From positions 104,696,473 to 104,760,472 of the forward strand of contig NC_079212.1 of NCBI RefSeq assembly GCF_029633865.1: 64,000 nucleotides of DNA, read 5' to 3'. Made by a program: the position numbers and the translations under genes. The notes beneath the pieces are model-generated. The model was not told the origin of the DNA. It saw nothing but the letters and a program-made list of their open reading frames with translations, and did no database searches. Origin of the DNA: Lampris incognitus (taxonomy: Eukaryota > Chordata > Actinopteri > Lampriformes > Lampridae). The stretch's first letter is position 1. Each line of letters opens with the position of its first letter. Of the stretch, positions 50,182 through 61,521 are shown piece after piece.

Positions 50182-50822
50182 TCAACATTTATAGCCATAG
50201 CAAGAGGTATCAGTCATTGCTGCCCCATGCGTAATAATAATATTCCCCAACGAGATATGTGCATCAGCAGTGCAAATACAGTGGTCCAGCCATGATGTAG
50301 TGTGCCAGGCCTCACTTATGTATGTATAACTATTTGTAGGCAACAATACTTTGCTTGACAATATAAGATTATTATCTTGACAGAACTGAGGAGTGTGATT
50401 AGCAAATAACGAATTCCTGTCTGAGATATCAGCATTCATATCCCCAATGACATACACACTGGAAGAAGTATTACCTTGTATAAAGGAATTGATGAACGCA
50501 AACCTATTTAAATGTTCATCCTCATTCTGCTGGCATTCATAGGGTGTATACACATCGAGGATAAATAATTCCATAATTGTGAGTAAACTGCATTGCAATG
50601 CTCCAAATCAACACCAAGCCTAACCACATTAATCAATGAGTTGAGCTTCTTATTCCATAGAATAGCCACACCCACTGGCATCCTGCCTCTGACTATTCCC
50701 ATGCCAAGGTCAGTTGTAGACTCCCCAGCCCCATGAAAGTTCTCATTGAAGGAGTTTAGTTTTTCCAACTCTTGCTTTACTAAAAATTTCGCTTGCATAC
50801 ATAGTATGTCATAGTTCTCCAA
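50182..50822 (-). pseudogene. LINE ORF2: APE-type endonuclease relic
   Basis: Blocks NYDILCMQ..LVKQELEKL near 50820, GVAILWNKKLNSLINVV near 50660, VIGDMNADISD near 50465 (the GDxN motif of the fold) and WLDHCICTAD near 50290 (the terminal DH motif). At least two frame breaks are visible. Confidence 0.75.
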
Positions 50823-50924
50823 AAGATTTTCAACAACTATGCGGCGAGCTTTATCACCTGCACTCTGGCCCAGACACAGGCCATGACAGTTTTATGGTAA
50901 AACCCGAATGGTAATTTAGCAGGA

Positions 50925-51780
50925 CTAGTGAGTGACCATATCACCAGCAGGCATAATCATTCCCCCCGCAGCAAAAGCAGTTTGACCCGATAACTCCACC
51001 CCTGCATAGCTCATAATAGCGCCGGACAAGTGCCCCTTCAGGCCAGAGCTCCGGATTGGACATTTCGCCACCTCATTGCATTCAGCAAATATTTTAAATG
51101 AGCCGAATCTACTGTGAACAGAGTCAATCTTTTGACAGATGACATCAGGGCCAAGTTTATCTTTAAGATACCCAGATAGAGTGTCAGCATCAAGGTCTGG
51201 TGTGAACTTGGTGGCAAAAACACTCACCAGCTTCGTCTTTACAACCTCCGGTACTAATAACATTACCGGATTTCTTTTTCTGCCCGGGGTTAACAGTACG
51301 CGATCTTGAGTGAATAGCAACTTTCGCTGGGCGGCATTTCACGACTTGACTCCACACTGAGGAGCGTGGCAAAGACGTTAATCCACCAGGACCCTCCGCT
51401 ACCTCAGCCTTCTCCACTTCCAGAGCGGAGACCCCTGCCGTAGCTCCCTCCTCTGCTCCCAGGCCCGAGACTTCCACCGGTGCAGCCCCAGATGCCAAGC
51501 CAACCAGGCCGGTGGCTCCATCCATCGTGCCCATGACAGTGGCCCCAATCACCGCCACCGACGTATCTGGACCATTGCCCCCAGTCAGGTCAGTGGCACA
51601 CTCCAATGCACACACTTGGTGATTGATCTTCTCAGTGATAAACTGAAGATCTTTGCTCACATTAGCATGTCTCTGCAAGGCATGCTTCATAGACCTGACC
51701 TCCATGTACAGCTGCTCCATTCTCCCAAGCAGGCTTGAGACATCCATGTTGGAGACAAATCTGGGACTCTCCACACTCAT
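50925..51780 (-). pseudogene. LINE ORF1 relic
   Basis: From ATG at 51780: a short predicted coiled region (LLGRMEQLYMEVRSMKHALQ), an Ala/Gly/Val-rich linker with an odd number of small imperfect repeats, then after a frame shift near 51290 a conserved block VVKTKLVSVFATKFTPDLDA and KLGPDVICQKIDSVHSRFGS. The function of this ORF1 type is presumably RNA binding; no zinc knuckle is seen. Confidence 0.65.
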
Positions 51781-52032
51781 TCAGTACATTAAGGCAAGAT
51801 TTTATGTTACTGGCATCTTTCTTAGGCCCTTTATGGGAAATGAGCTGCTACGTCAGATGGCAAAGGTTAAACAGCACCTTCTTTGAGGTCTATCCACTCG
51901 GGAGTCAAAATTGTTCTCAACCAACAACACGATCTCATCCTGGGTCAAAGAGGGAAATTCAAAGAAAATGAACGAAGTCAGAAAGAAGCAGAAAAATAAA
52001 AAATAAAACACACCAAAATTAAGAGAAAAAAT

Positions 52033-52366
52033 AGAGAGAGAGAGAGAGAGAGAAGTTTTTGAATTTACAACAGCTGTTTATTTAATAAGAAAACAAATTT
52101 TACAATGAATAATGACATCATCAGACAGTCACTACTTTAAATTAACATGCACAAAGAGTTCAACTTCCATCACTGAACCAAGATCAATTCAAAGAGAGAG
52201 GGAGTGAGATCATTTGAATTTTACAACAGCTCTTTATTTAACGAGAAAAAACAAACTAACAATTAACAATGGCATCATCAAATATAGTCACTCATTTACA
52301 TTAACATGCACAAAAAGAGTTCAACTCCCATCAAATAACCAAGATCGATTCAGAGAGAGAGATTTG
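52033..52366. repeat. Two tandem copies of a ~155-165 bp unit
   Basis: Unit 1 and unit 2 share ttacaacagct.tttatttaa, atcatca, attaacatgcacaaa and gagttcaact.ccatca, each ending in an AG-rich block. The unit starts about 240 bp 5' of the LINE ORF1 start (minus sense), so it may be its 5' UTR repeat. Confidence 0.7.
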
Positions 52367-52462
52367 ATTTTCAAAAGCACATTTACTTAGGTTACATAAC
52401 CAATTATTAGCACCAGAATGGTATAGACAAAAATGACCTCAACTACAAATTTAATAGTCATG

Positions 52463-52560
52463 TCAAGTCAACTCTACTTCCATAGCCCAACATCACAAAC
52501 ACAATTTTGACTCAGGGGGCTTTACAGCAACATAACATCCTGTCCTTAGACCATCGAAAA
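52463..52560 (-). mobile_element. LINE 3' tail (CAAGT-tailed), left piece
   Basis: catgtcaagtcaactctact, gggggctttacagcaac and catcctgtccttagacc match the tail at 7330. It is cut at 52561 by a Tc1-like element and continues at 54160. Confidence 0.8.
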
Positions 52561-52563
52561 ATA

Positions 52564-54157
52564 CAAACCCCAATTCCAATAAAGTTGGGACATTGTGTAA
52601 AACGTGAATAAAAAAAGAATACAATGATTTGCAAATCCTTTTCGACCTATATTCAATTGAATACACCACAAAGACAAGATATTCAATGTTCAAACTGATA
52701 AACTTTATTGTTTTTTGCAAATATTCACTCATTTTGAATTTGATGCCTGCAACACGTTCCAAAGAAGCTGGGACAGGGGCAACAAAATGCTGGGAAAGTT
52801 GAGGAATGCTCAAAAAACACCTGTTTGGAACATTCCACAGGCGAACAGGTTAATTGGAAACAGGGGAGTGTCATGATTGAGTATAAAAGGAGCATCCCCG
52901 AAAGACTCAGTTGTTCACAAGCAAGGATGGGGCAAGGTTCACCACTTTGTGAACAACTGTGTGAGCAAGTAGTCCAACAGTTTAAGAACAACGTTTCTCA
53001 ACGTACAATTGCAAGGAATTTAGGGGTTTCATCATCTACAGTCCATAATGTCATCAAAAGATTCAGAGAATCCGGAGAAATCTCTGCACGTAAGCGGCAA
53101 GGCCAAAAACCATCATTGAATGCCCGTGACCTTCGATCCCTCGGGTGGCACTGCATTAAAAACCGACATCATCCTGTAAAGGATATTACCACGTCGGCCC
53201 AGGAACACTTTGGAAAACTATTGTCAGTTAACACAGTTCGTCGCTACATCCAAAAGTGCAAGTTAAAACTCTACCATGCAAAGCGAAAGCTATATATCAA
53301 CAACACCCAGAAACACCGCCGGCTTCTCTAGGCCCAAGCTCACCTGAGATGGACTGACGCAAAGTAGAATAGTGTGCTGTGGTCTGATGAGTCCACATTT
53401 CAAATTGTTTTTGGAAATCATGGATGTCGTGTCCTCCAGGCTAAAGAGGAAAAGGACCGTCCAGATTGTTATCAGTGCAAAGTTCAAAAGCCAGCATCTG
53501 TGATGGTATGGGGGTGTGTTAGTGCCCATGGCATGGGTAACTTGCACATCTGTGAAGGCACCATTAATGCTGAAAGGTACATACAGGTTTTGGAGCAACA
53601 TATGCTGCCATCCAAGCGACGTCTTTTTCAGGGACATTCCTGCTTATTTCAGCAAGACAATGCCAAGCCACATTCTGCACGTTACAACAACGTGGCTTCG
53701 TAGTAAAAGAGTGCGGGTACTAGACTGGCCTGCCTGCAGTCCAGACCTGTCTCCCATTGAAAATGTGTGGCGCATTATGAAGCTCAAAATACAACAACGG
53801 AGACCCCGGACTGCTGAGCAACTGAAGTCGTACATCAAGCAAGAATGGGAAAAAACTCCACTTACAAAACTTCAACAAGTAGTGTCCTCAGTTCCCAAAC
53901 GCTTATTGAGTGTTGTTAAAAGGAAAGGTGATGTAACACAGTGGTAAACATGCCCCCGTCCCATCTTTGTTGCAGGCATCAAATTCAAAATGAGTTAATA
54001 TTTGCAAAAAAACAATAAAGTTTATCAGTTTGAAGATTAAATATATTGTCTTTGTAGTGTATTCAATTGAATATAGGTCAAAGGATTTGCAAATCATTGT
54101 ATTCTATTTTTATTTACGTTTTACACAATGTCCCAACTTCATTGGAATTGGGGTTTG
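52564..54157 (+). mobile_element. Tc1-like DNA transposon, full length, inactive
   Basis: TA duplication at 52562-52563 and 54158-54159. Long inverted terminal repeats of roughly 190 bp start caaaccccaattcca at both ends and match with a few differences and indels. The interior holds one transposase on the plus strand. Excision in silico restores the LINE tail (ccttagaccatcgaaaaa | tgaagaaatctcagg). Confidence 0.93.
52927..53947 (+). pseudogene. Tc1-type transposase, broken
   Basis: From ATG at 52927: paired-like helix-turn-helix (NNVSQRTIARNLGVSSSTVH, NVIKRFRESGEISARKRQG). The DDE core follows, with first Asp in [10 protein letters not shown] near 53380, second Asp in FQQDNAKPH near 53655, and Glu in DLSPIENVWRIMK near 53755, as in Tc1-family DD34E enzymes. 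It is broken by TAG at 53329-53331, TAG at 53364-53366 and a frame shift near 53690. All three catalytic residues are still recognisable. Confidence 0.9.
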
Positions 54158-54159
54158 TA

Positions 54160-54243
54160 TGAAGAAATCTCAGGGAGAGCAACAGAGGAGGGATCTTTCT
54201 CCCAAGACGGACAACATGCAATGGATGTTGTGCTTACACAATT
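54160..54243 (-). mobile_element. LINE 3' tail, right piece
   Basis: gaagaaatctcagggagagc, aacagaggagggatc and gttgtgcttacacaatttac continue the tail cut at 52560. Confidence 0.8.
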
Positions 54244-54249
54244 TACATA

Positions 54250-54703
54250 ATAAATAAATAAACAAAACATAAGCCAGCAACACAGCCAGGACTTTCCCTC
54301 ATTGCACAAATTAGAAAAGAGAAAACCAGATCTTCAACATGTCCCACTGAGCACAATACTCCCCCTAGTTCTGGAAAAAGGTAATTTCTGTTTGGATGCT
54401 CTGCTCCCCTGTCATAGTCCCTCAGCATCTTCAGCTCCTCTTCAGACAGTTTTTAATCCATAGATTTAAAATGTATCTTGTGTGGAATGTAGACCTTATG
54501 TTGAGCAGCTGACCTACCACCTCGGTGTTGTTGAGTCCTGATATTGCTGCAGCCACTATGCACTGTAGGGTGATGTTCCTGGTGGAAACCAGCTTTTGGG
54601 AAAGTCCTGGAGTGCACCGATCTTGGACATCCAGCCTGGCTCCACAAATCAGGGGCTCCTCCAGCAGCCAGCACAATGAAGCTGCAGGCTCCAACCTTTT
54701 GCA
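54250..54703 (-). pseudogene. C-terminal end of a Tx1-like LINE ORF2
   Basis: KRLEPAASLCWLLEEPLICG, ARLDVQDRCTPGLSQKLVST, TLQCIVAAAISGLNNTEVVG and QLLNIRSTFHTRYILNLWIK, then in the next frame MLRDYDRGAEHPN. This pattern of leucine and arginine positions is usual for the end of Tx1-type ORF2. It is fused directly to kinase coding at 54704. Confidence 0.65.
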
Positions 54704-55240
54704 CATATAGTATCCAGGCAGCAATTTCTGTAGAAACTTGACCTCCTTATGCATGACAGACTAGATGATGAACTCATCATCCTTGGTCAGACAGAAAACT
54801 GACCTGCTTGCTCCCGGGTTGGAAAACTCAATCAGGGGCCCATTACACAGTGAGTACAGGTAGTCATCCAGTCTGATGCCGAACAGTTCTCTGAAATAGT
54901 GGAAAGCCACAGGAATGTAGGTTTTGAAGCAAAAGTCTGGGAAACAGTGGGCTCGGGTCAAATTGCTGTCCTCGCAGGGGGAGAAGATACTATCTACCAT
55001 GTAGAAGTCCTGCATCAATACGCCTCTCTCCAACTTGGAGCTCAGGTTACCCACTGTGTAACCTATACCCAGCTGGATGGCACCTTTCAGGGCAGAGGTT
55101 GTGGTCTTGTTGTAGGTGGTCTCTCATGAGGCATCCACACTTCTGTGGCCAATCATCTCCCCCTGACCAGGCTTGCCTGAGGACGAAGGCATCTCTGTGA
55201 TGAAGGCCTTCTTTGCAGCAGCATTGGTAGAATATGTATG
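54704..55240 (-). pseudogene. Processed pseudogene fragment of PIP5K1 (PI4P 5-kinase type I)
   Basis: Minus-strand reading: [108 protein letters not shown] and MHKEVKFLQKLLPGYYM. This is the N-terminal region and start of the lipid kinase domain of type I phosphatidylinositol-4-phosphate 5-kinases, which make PI(4,5)P2 at membranes. About 178 codons run without intron although the vertebrate genes are split here, so it is a retrocopy. Two in-frame stops are present: TGA near 55130 and TAG at 54761-54763. The paralogue is not resolved. Confidence 0.88.
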
Positions 55241-55299
55241 TCATCCCTTTTGTTGGGGTCTAAAGTAAGCATCTTTCTGAAACCTGTTATTATATGTTT

Positions 55300-56532
55300 T
55301 CTCAAATGGAAACTTTTTTTGTATCCAACAAATCAAAACCAACTACTTTCTGCAAAGTCAACGTGCTTTCAATACATTTTCCTTATCTGGAAAATACTCA
55401 GATACTTTCACAGATTTTTCCAAAGGTGTCATCTAAGAAATCATTAACTTCCTCTATACAGAGCTCTCCAATTTGTAACTGTGAGTCTGTAACAAAGGTA
55501 CAGTCAGAGTCAGTGTTTACCCTATTTCCTACACATTATCCTCAGCAGCAACAGTCTCCAAAACACACGACTCACCTTTTCTCCCATTTGCACCACCAGC
55601 CTGACTTTGGTCAGGTCCAGCTGCTGGCCTTTTTCTGCTGCTTATCCCTGCTGCCGGTTTTTCCTCTACTCCTTTCTTTTCGTCTGTTGTGACACTCAGG
55701 ACAACCAATCTGTCATCAATTACATTCTCACTGCCTGAATAAACTCACTGTTCCCTTGCCTGATTATCTGCCTGCCCACTGTATCCCTCTCCTGCCTCGG
55801 GCTCAGCAACCACTGGCTCCTCATCTGGTGGAGCACTGACGTTAGTGCGCTCCTCAGCCGGCCCAGCCCTCGGCTCAGGGCAACAGTTCCGTTTGTGCCC
55901 CACATCACCACACTGAAGCATTTAAAGCTGCCTGTGCTAGCGTACACCATGTAATGTCCCTCCCCATGTTTCACTCTGAAGGAAACCTCCTGCATCTGTC
56001 ACGGACGATTCAGATACATGAACACCTGTCACTGGAGGGATTGGACATGTTTCACTTTATCCTTCGTACAGCCTAACCTCACAGTCCTAAAACTGCTTGC
56101 CAGCTTCCCGAAGCGCTGCAGCTCCCGCTCCAACACCTCATTGGAAATGAACGGGGGAACACCGGAGATGGTGACCCGGGTGGAAGGCACGGCAAGCGGG
56201 CAAACCTGCAGATAGACGCCATTCAGAGAGACCCCACTCGCTATTAGCTCAGCCACAAAATGCTCCTCTCTCAAGAAAATAATCACACCTTTGTTCATCC
56301 TGGAGGCATAGGATAGGTTGGTGTGTCCCACACGGTCTCCTACAGCTAGGAGAACCGCTTCTATCGGAACAGACGGATCGGGCTGAACCCACACTCCATT
56401 TTGGATAGAGGAAGCGTCTCCGAGGACGCCATCTCTCTCACACCGAAAAAAAACTACAACAAACAAAACAAACAAACTACAGCAAATGTAGCCCACGACC
56501 AAAAAAAAACAAAAAAACAAAAACAAAACCAA
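55300..56532 (-). pseudogene. Tx1-like LINE ORF1 with zinc-knuckle relic
   Basis: From the start region near 56430: CERDGVLGDASSIQNGVWVQ in one frame, AVGDRVGHTNLSYASRMNK, VIIFLREEHFVAELIASGV, RVTISGVPPFISNEVLEREL and RFGKLASSFRTVRLGC near 56320-56070. After a shift comes VSFRVKHGEGHYMVYASTG then FKCF, followed in a neighbouring frame by a CxxCGxxGHxxxxC-like knuckle near 55900. The end, EEVNDFLDDTFGK, is near 55420. An RRM-like fold plus knuckle is the usual ORF1 plan of this LINE type. Stops and shifts make it inactive. Confidence 0.65.
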
Positions 56533-57239
56533 CTCAATCTGAAATCAACAGCTCTAAATACAACAACAACCTAGAAATTGGATAAATACATCAAACTTAT
56601 TAACAGCAGGTCGCTCTCACACCTATGCAAGACGCTGCTACTCCGTCCACTCACTCAAAATTCTGCTCAGAGAGAGTGGTTTGCGTTGAATCGACTGATC
56701 CCAAGGTCTCATTTTGTAAGCAGCAACTCTGAGCCACAGCCTTTTGGAATGATGGTTGTGGAAAATGCACATTTATTTCATGAGCAATTAGTCTGTAGCT
56801 GTGGTTACATGCACACTTTTTTAAAAATTCTGATTGAAGATTTTGGGTCAACTGTTTATGTGGAATGTGATCTAATACTGTCTGGTTTTTGCCGACACAT
56901 TTCATCGGAACAGTTGTGTGACTTTTTTGTGGACTTGTTTGAATATGTAACAACCATGGATGAATAGACTCGCTAGCCAGTTGGCTAACGAGTCGGACAC
57001 TTCAGTTGACTGGTTAGCCAGTCACCTGTGGTGCGAGAGACTCCTTCGCGTCCCGGTTGTGGCGGATACTGGCTGCTCCGTGAATTTGTTACAAATATAT
57101 TGTTATTTCTTAGTTTCCTACAGTCTAGGCGTCCAATAAACTTATTGCGTGACGTAAAAGCTGTGTTGTAAACAAGATGCGTGCGCAGAACGTGTGGCAA
57201 AACATGGCCGAGAAACAACTGCGTACCTATGAAACTCAC
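56533..57239. other. No gene recognised
   Basis: The frame at 56578-56967 (plus) is open for 129 codons but shows no domain I recognise. Confidence 0.45.
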
Positions 57240-57550
57240 AGATGAAAGAGTATCCCAGCAAACCAAAAACGTCCCCAGCACGTCCCCTAAAGGTCTTCTC
57301 CGAACATCCGGTAAATGTCATTGTGTAGGGTTTTCATTACGTCACATGGAAGTTATTGCGGGACGTACATGTAATGTCTCACAGACATTACAGGGACATT
57401 AGGAGAAAGTCCTCTAGATGTCCCCGTGACGTCCCGTGGACGTTATTGCACTGCCCGAGGATATTACAGGGATGTTTGGGAAAAGTCCTCTACATGTCCC
57501 CAGGACGTCATGAGGCTGTTATTGCGGGACACATTACAGTGGCCCCAAGA
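57240..57550. repeat. Imperfect tandem repeat rich in ACGT/gtcccc motifs
   Basis: Roughly 75-90 bp units. The clearest pair is 57382-57455 and 57464-57533 (attacagggac/gat, aaagtcctcta.atgtcccc, gacgtc, gttattgc). A weaker third unit starts near 57266. It may belong to a non-autonomous DNA transposon; the ends are not defined. Confidence 0.6.
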
Positions 57551-57611
57551 AAAGCATTACGAGTCGAAACTTACACTAAGCACTGGAGAAAAAAATTCCC
57601 AACTCGTTAAT

Positions 57612-57832
57612 GCTTGCTGAAGCTCAGTGGATAAGTGATATCACGAAGTTGTCAAACATCGGCTGGAGGGATGTGACTGAATACCTCACACACCAAGTAT
57701 ATTTACGAAAGAATCAGTGAATGCATATATAAGTCTTTAGAAGCATATGATTACTTTGTTGGTAGACATATCCAAGACTGCTATTACCATCCATTATCGA
57801 AGGAAAACAAGTTTTGCTTCATCAAATCAAAG
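57612..57832 (+). pseudogene. Relic exon resembling YqaJ/SWIM-type uncharacterised proteins
   Basis: Frame 1: LAEAQWISDITKLSNIGWRD, VTEYLTHQ. Frame 2 after a shift near 57690: YERISECIYKSLEAYDYFVG, RHIQDCYYHP then FCFIKSK, followed by GTAAGC at 57833, which looks like a splice donor. The SLEAYDYF..GH.QDC pattern is one I associate with animal proteins combining SWIM and YqaJ-like nuclease domains. The assignment is tentative. Confidence 0.45.
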
Positions 57833-58033
57833 GTAAGCCCTCGTAGTTTGTTTGTACAGTTGAATTGTTTGTATTCAACAAACGTTGAATTGTTTGTATG
57901 GTTATGAGATCGATGCTAGAGTCAAATTATAACCTCAAACATCATGACACGAGAAAACTGATGGATTCTTTGTAGAAGGCTAGCCATTAACAAATCAAAC
58001 TTTGGTTTGGCAGTTGCTCTACTAGGACAGTAT

Positions 58034-58275
58034 TGTAGAGCCGAAGTAACGGAGAAGACCGTAGGTTCACACTTTAGCCGTGTAGGCAACTTTCTTTAAT
58101 CCACGGTAAATCAGCGAGACAAACAAAACCCCAGCTCGACTGAGCGGAGGTGGCAAGAATAACCAGAAAACTGGCTGGACAACCATAACTTAACCCTGCG
58201 TTAACCTGCCAGGGCAACCATGACTTAACCCTTAGTTCCTGGGTTGAATTCTGTCCCCAATACGTGTCCACCACA
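58034..58275 (-). repeat. 3' LTR of the gypsy element
   Basis: 242 bp, identical to 62206-62447. In the element's sense it begins TGTGGTGGACACG and ends CTCTACA. Confidence 0.97.
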
Positions 58276-58296
58276 TGAGCCCCCCCAGAATTCGCC

Positions 58297-61200
58297 CTAG
58301 TAATCGAAGTCAGGCAGGCGCGGGTGGACGACAGGCCGTCCGCGGCGGCTCCGGATAACAGGGGCCGGAGTGTCTCTAGGAGGCATTGACGCGGGCCTGT
58401 GGAGGTCGGCCTGAGGAGCAGACGAGGCAGCTCGGGCCTCCACGGGGGGAGGAGGCGGAGCCGGGGGACGACCGCGACGAGGAGGTTGGGCTAACTCCAA
58501 CGGCTGCGTCAAGTCCAGGTGTGCGGGTTTAACTCGGTCCACTGAAACATGCTCGGCCGTGCCCCCAAAATCCACCACCAGGTGCTTAGTTCCCCGTTCC
58601 AGGACGCGGAAGGGGCCGTCATAAGGGGGTTGCAGAGGGGGGCGGTGTGCGTCGTGACGGATGAACACGTAGTCCGCTGACTGCAGACCTGGGGGCACCT
58701 GGGACACCGGAGCGCCGTGTTGGGCGGTAGGGACGGGTGTGAAAGCTCTGACCCCGTCCAGCAAGGAGGCTCGTTGGTCCACAGCTGACCAGGGACGCGT
58801 TGCATTGGGCATGAAATCGCCTGGGACTCGCAGCGGCGTGCCGTACACCAGCTCCGCAGAGGAGGCTTGTAGGTCTTCCTTCGGGGCGGTCCGCAGGCCC
58901 AGCATGACCCATGGGAGCTTGTCAACCCAGTTGCAGTCCTTGAGAGTAGCCCGAAGCGCAGCCTTCATGGACCGGTGGAAGCGCTCACATAGGCCGTTCG
59001 CCTGAGGGTGGTAGGCGGTAGTGCGATGAAGCTTGACGCCCAGAGCCTCACCCACAGCATTCCATAGCTCTGAGGTAAACTGTGGCCCACGGTCAGATGA
59101 AAGGTCGGAAGGCGTACCGAAACGTGAGACCCACGACCCAATAAAAGCCCGGGCCACATCAGCAGACGTCGTGGATGCCAGGGGAACAGCTTCAGGCCAG
59201 CGCGTAGTCCTGTCCACCACAGTGAAGAGGTAGGTGAACCCATGGGAGGGGGGTAGGGGACCAACCAGGTCGACGTGGACATGGTCAAATCGTCTCTCCG
59301 GCACTGCGAAGCGTTCCAGGGGCGCCTTAATGTGGCGGTGTATCTTAGCCCGCTGACAGGCAACACACGAGTCGGCCCACGCTTTCACGTCTCTCTTAAG
59401 TCCCTCCCACACAAACTTAGCAGAGGTCAGGCGCACGGATGGCTTACCGCCTGGATGAGAGAGGCCGTGCACAGCTTCAAATACGGGGCGTCTCCAGCTG
59501 TGCGGGACGATGGGCCTGGGCTGTCCTGTGGAGACGTCACACAGGAGGGTGACACCTGTGTCGCTGAAAGGAACGTCCTGCAGGCGGAGCCCCGTGTCGG
59601 AGGCCCGGAGACGGAGGATGCTCGGGTCCGTGGCCTGGTCAGCAGCCATCTGTGCATAGTCAAGGCCTAGGTGGACCGCTCCAATCACTGCCCTAGACAG
59701 GCAGTCAGCTACCTGGTTAGACTTACCAGCGACGTGCTGGATGTCGGTAGTGAATTCCGAAATGTAGGAGAGTTGTCGCTGCTGGCGAGCGGACCATGGC
59801 TCGGCCGTCTTGGACATGGCAAACGTGAGGGGCTTGTGGTCCACGTACGCAGTAAACTCGCGGCCCTCTAGCAGGAAACGGAAATGCCGGACGGCGAGCC
59901 AGAGACCGAGGAGTTCCCTGTCAAAAGTACTATACTTGCGCTCTCGGGGTGTAAGCTGGCGACTGAAAAAGGCCAAAGGCTGCCAAGCCCCCCCCACCCA
60001 CTGTTCGTGAACCGCACCAACAGCATAGTCCGATGCATCCGTGGTTATGGAAATAGGCGCTGTAGGTGAAGGATGCGCTAGCAGGGTAGCCTGGGAGAGC
60101 GCAGCTTTAGTCTCGGTGAACGCACGGTCCCGCTCTGCTGTCCAGTCGACCGCCTGGTTGGGGGACATGCCTTTCAGCGCCTCGTACAGTGGCCGGATGA
60201 TAAAGGCGGCTCGAGGAATGAAGCGGTGGTAGAATGTCACCATCCCGATGAACTCCCTGAGCGCACGAGCTGTTTGGGGGCGCGGAAAGGCCGCCACTGC
60301 TTCCACCTTTGAGGGCAGGGGGACTGCCCCGTCCCCAGTGATGCGGTGCCCGAGGAAATCCATGGCTGTCAGCCCGAACCGGCACTTCGCCGGGTTGACA
60401 ATCAGCCCATGCTGGCTGAGGCGTGTGAAGAGGGCATGAAGATGGGACAGGTGTTCTTCCTCGGAGGCGCTGGCGATGAGTATGTCGTCCAAATAGACGA
60501 AGATGAAAGGAAGGCCACGGAGCACTGAATCCATCAGCCGCTGAAAGGACTGGGCCGCGTTTTTGAGTCCAAATGGCATTCGTAGGAATTCAAATAGGCC
60601 GAATGGGGTTGTCACCGCTGTCTTGGGGATGTCTGAGGGGTGCACGGGAACTTGATGATAACCACGGACCAGGTCGACTTTTGAGAAGACGCATTTGCCA
60701 GACAGGTTTGCAGAAAAGTCCTGGATATGCGGGACAGGATAGCGGTCAGGCGTGGTGGCATCATTTAGTCGGCGGTAGTCCCCGCATGGGCGCCAACCTC
60801 GATCAGGCTTAGCGACGATGTGGAGTGGGGACGCCCACGGGCTGTCAGAGCGGCGGATGATCCCCATGCGTTCCAGGTGCTCGAACTCAGACTTGGCAAT
60901 GGCGAGTTTGGCGGGGTCGAGACGCCTGGCTCTGGCGTAGACCGGGGGCCCCTTCGTAGCAATGTGATGCTCCACCCCATGCTTAGCGGTGGGTGCAGAG
61001 AAGGTAGGCTGGGTGAGGTCAGGGAACTCAGCGAGGAGGCGGGTGAACTTGTCTGCCTCTGAGAGAGAGTTGGCTAGACCTGCATAGGCCGCTTCCCTCC
61101 GCGTACATGCGAAGGAGGAGAAGGTTAAGGCATCGACCAGACGGCTGTTCTGAATGTCCACTAGTAAACCGTAAGCGCACAAAAAATCAGCTCCGAGGAG

Positions 61201-61521
61201 GGGAAGCGTTACATTGGCCATGACGAACTCCCACGTGAAACGTTGTCCACCAAAACACAGTTCTACAGACCGCACGCCGTAGGTGTGGATAGGGCTGCCG
61301 TCAGCCGTCGCCAACTGGGGGCCCCGCTCCCCGCCCATGATGTCGACGTCAGTAGCAGGGAGCACGCTTCTCTGTGCGCCCGTGTCACAAAGAAATCGCC
61401 GACCGGAGATGGTGTCGAGGATGAAGAGTAGCCTGCTCGTATCGCCAACACTCATGGCCACTACTGAGTGTTGGCCCTCTCGTTTCCCGTCGGCCTGTAG
61501 TTGCAGGGGGAACGGCACCGT
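58297..61521 (-). CDS. Gypsy pol: protease, RT, RNase H, integrase
   Basis: An open frame of 1073-1074 codons entered by -1 frameshift from gag; it has no ATG at its head. Counting from the GTG at 61518: aspartic protease with CDTGA, DTG at 45-47. RT from about 190, with [12 protein letters not shown] near 281 and catalytic YLDD at 342-345. RNase H with ITTDAS (D494), RELLGL (E535), YVDHKPL (D560) and VADCLSR (D605). Integrase with zinc-binding H684/H688 and C718/C721, and catalytic D750 ([10 protein letters not shown]), D809 ([10 protein letters not shown]) and E845 (NGLCERFH), a D-58-D-35-E arrangement. A GPY/F-like module ([11 protein letters not shown]) follows near 955, then a Pro-rich tail ending LPDFDY. 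All key residues are present and no lesion is seen. The order PR-RT-RH-IN makes it Ty3/gypsy. Confidence 0.96.
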   Translation of the reverse strand, partial: TVPFPLQLQADGKREGQHSVVAMSVGDTSRLLFILDTISGRRFLCDTGAQRSVLPATDVDIMGGERGPQLATADGSPIHTYGVRSVELCFGGQRFTWEFVMANVTLPLLGADFLCAYGLLVDIQNSRLVDALTFSSFACTRREAAYAGLANSLSEADKFTRLLAEFPDLTQPTFSAPTAKHGVEHHIATKGPPVYARARRLDPAKLAIAKSEFEHLERMGIIRRSDSPWASPLHIVAKPDRGWRPCGDYRRLNDATTPDRYPVPHIQDFSANLSGKCVFSKVDLVRGYHQVPVHPSDIPKTAVTTPFGLFEFLRMPFGLKNAAQSFQRLMDSVLRGLPFIFVYLDDILIASASEEEHLSHLHALFTRLSQHGLIVNPAKCRFGLTAMDFLGHRITGDGAVPLPSKVEAVAAFPRPQTARALREFIGMVTFYHRFIPRAAFIIRPLYEALKGMSPNQAVDWTAERDRAFTETKAALSQATLLAHPSPTAPISITTDASDYAVGAVHEQWVGGAWQPLAFFSRQLTPRERKYSTFDRELLGLWLAVRHFRFLLEGREFTAYVDHKPLTFAMSKTAEPWSARQQRQLSYISEFTTDIQHVAGKSNQVADCLSRAVIGAVHLGLDYAQMAADQATDPSILRLRASDTGLRLQDVPFSDTGVTLLCDVSTGQPRPIVPHSWRRPVFEAVHGLSHPGGKPSVRLTSAKFVWEGLKRDVKAWADSCVACQRAKIHRHIKAPLERFAVPERRFDHVHVDLVGPLPPSHGFTYLFTVVDRTTRWPEAVPLASTTSADVARAFIGSWVSRFGTPSDLSSDRGPQFTSELWNAVGEALGVKLHRTTAYHPQANGLCERFHRSMKAALRATLKDCNWVDKLPWVMLGLRTAPKEDLQASSAELVYGTPLRVPGDFMPNATRPWSAVDQRASLLDGVRAFTPVPTAQHGAPVSQVPPGLQSADYVFIRHDAHRPPLQPPYDGPFRVLERGTKHLVVDFGGTAEHVSVDRVKPAHLDLTQPLELAQPPRRGRPPAPPPPPVEARAASSAPQADLHRPASMPPRDTPAPVIRSRRGRPVVHPRLPDFDY
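61444..61488 (-). promoter_or_regulatory. Programmed -1 frameshift signal between gag and pol
   Basis: The minus strand has the heptamer G GGA AAC (61488-61482) in the gag frame, which fits the X XXY YYZ slippery rule and shifts into the pol frame. After a 6-base spacer (GAGAGG) comes an 11 bp perfect stem, GCCAACACTCA (61475-61465) with TGAGTGTTGGC (61454-61444), closing a 10-base loop. The gag stop TAG (61463-61461) lies in the loop. Site, spacing and stem are what a -1 signal needs. Function is inferred. Confidence 0.85.

Larger units (their letters stand above)
47235..51790 (-). mobile_element. Jockey-like LINE with ORF1 and ORF2, decayed, carrying two SINEs
   Basis: On the minus strand an ORF1 relic (50925-51780) is followed by an endonuclease (50182-50822), an RT (48590-49400) and a C-terminal region (47884-48135). 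The 3' end is AT-rich near 47235. Two family A SINEs interrupt it (47375-47772 and 48183-48580). Its clade within APE-type LINEs is not settled by eye. Confidence 0.8.
54243..56532 (-). mobile_element. Tx1-like LINE relic fused to a PIP5K1 retrocopy
   Basis: The ORF1 half lies at 55300-56532 and the ORF2 C-terminal end at 54250-54703. Between them, where the endonuclease and most of the RT should be, is 0.5 kb of PIP5K1-like coding. Tx1-like is my recognition of the zinc-knuckle ORF1 and of the WLLEEPL..GARLD end motif. Confidence 0.65.

Noticed and set aside
54704..55240. Functional PIP5K gene exon
   Set aside because: Two in-frame stops, no introns or splice sites, and fusion to LINE sequence.
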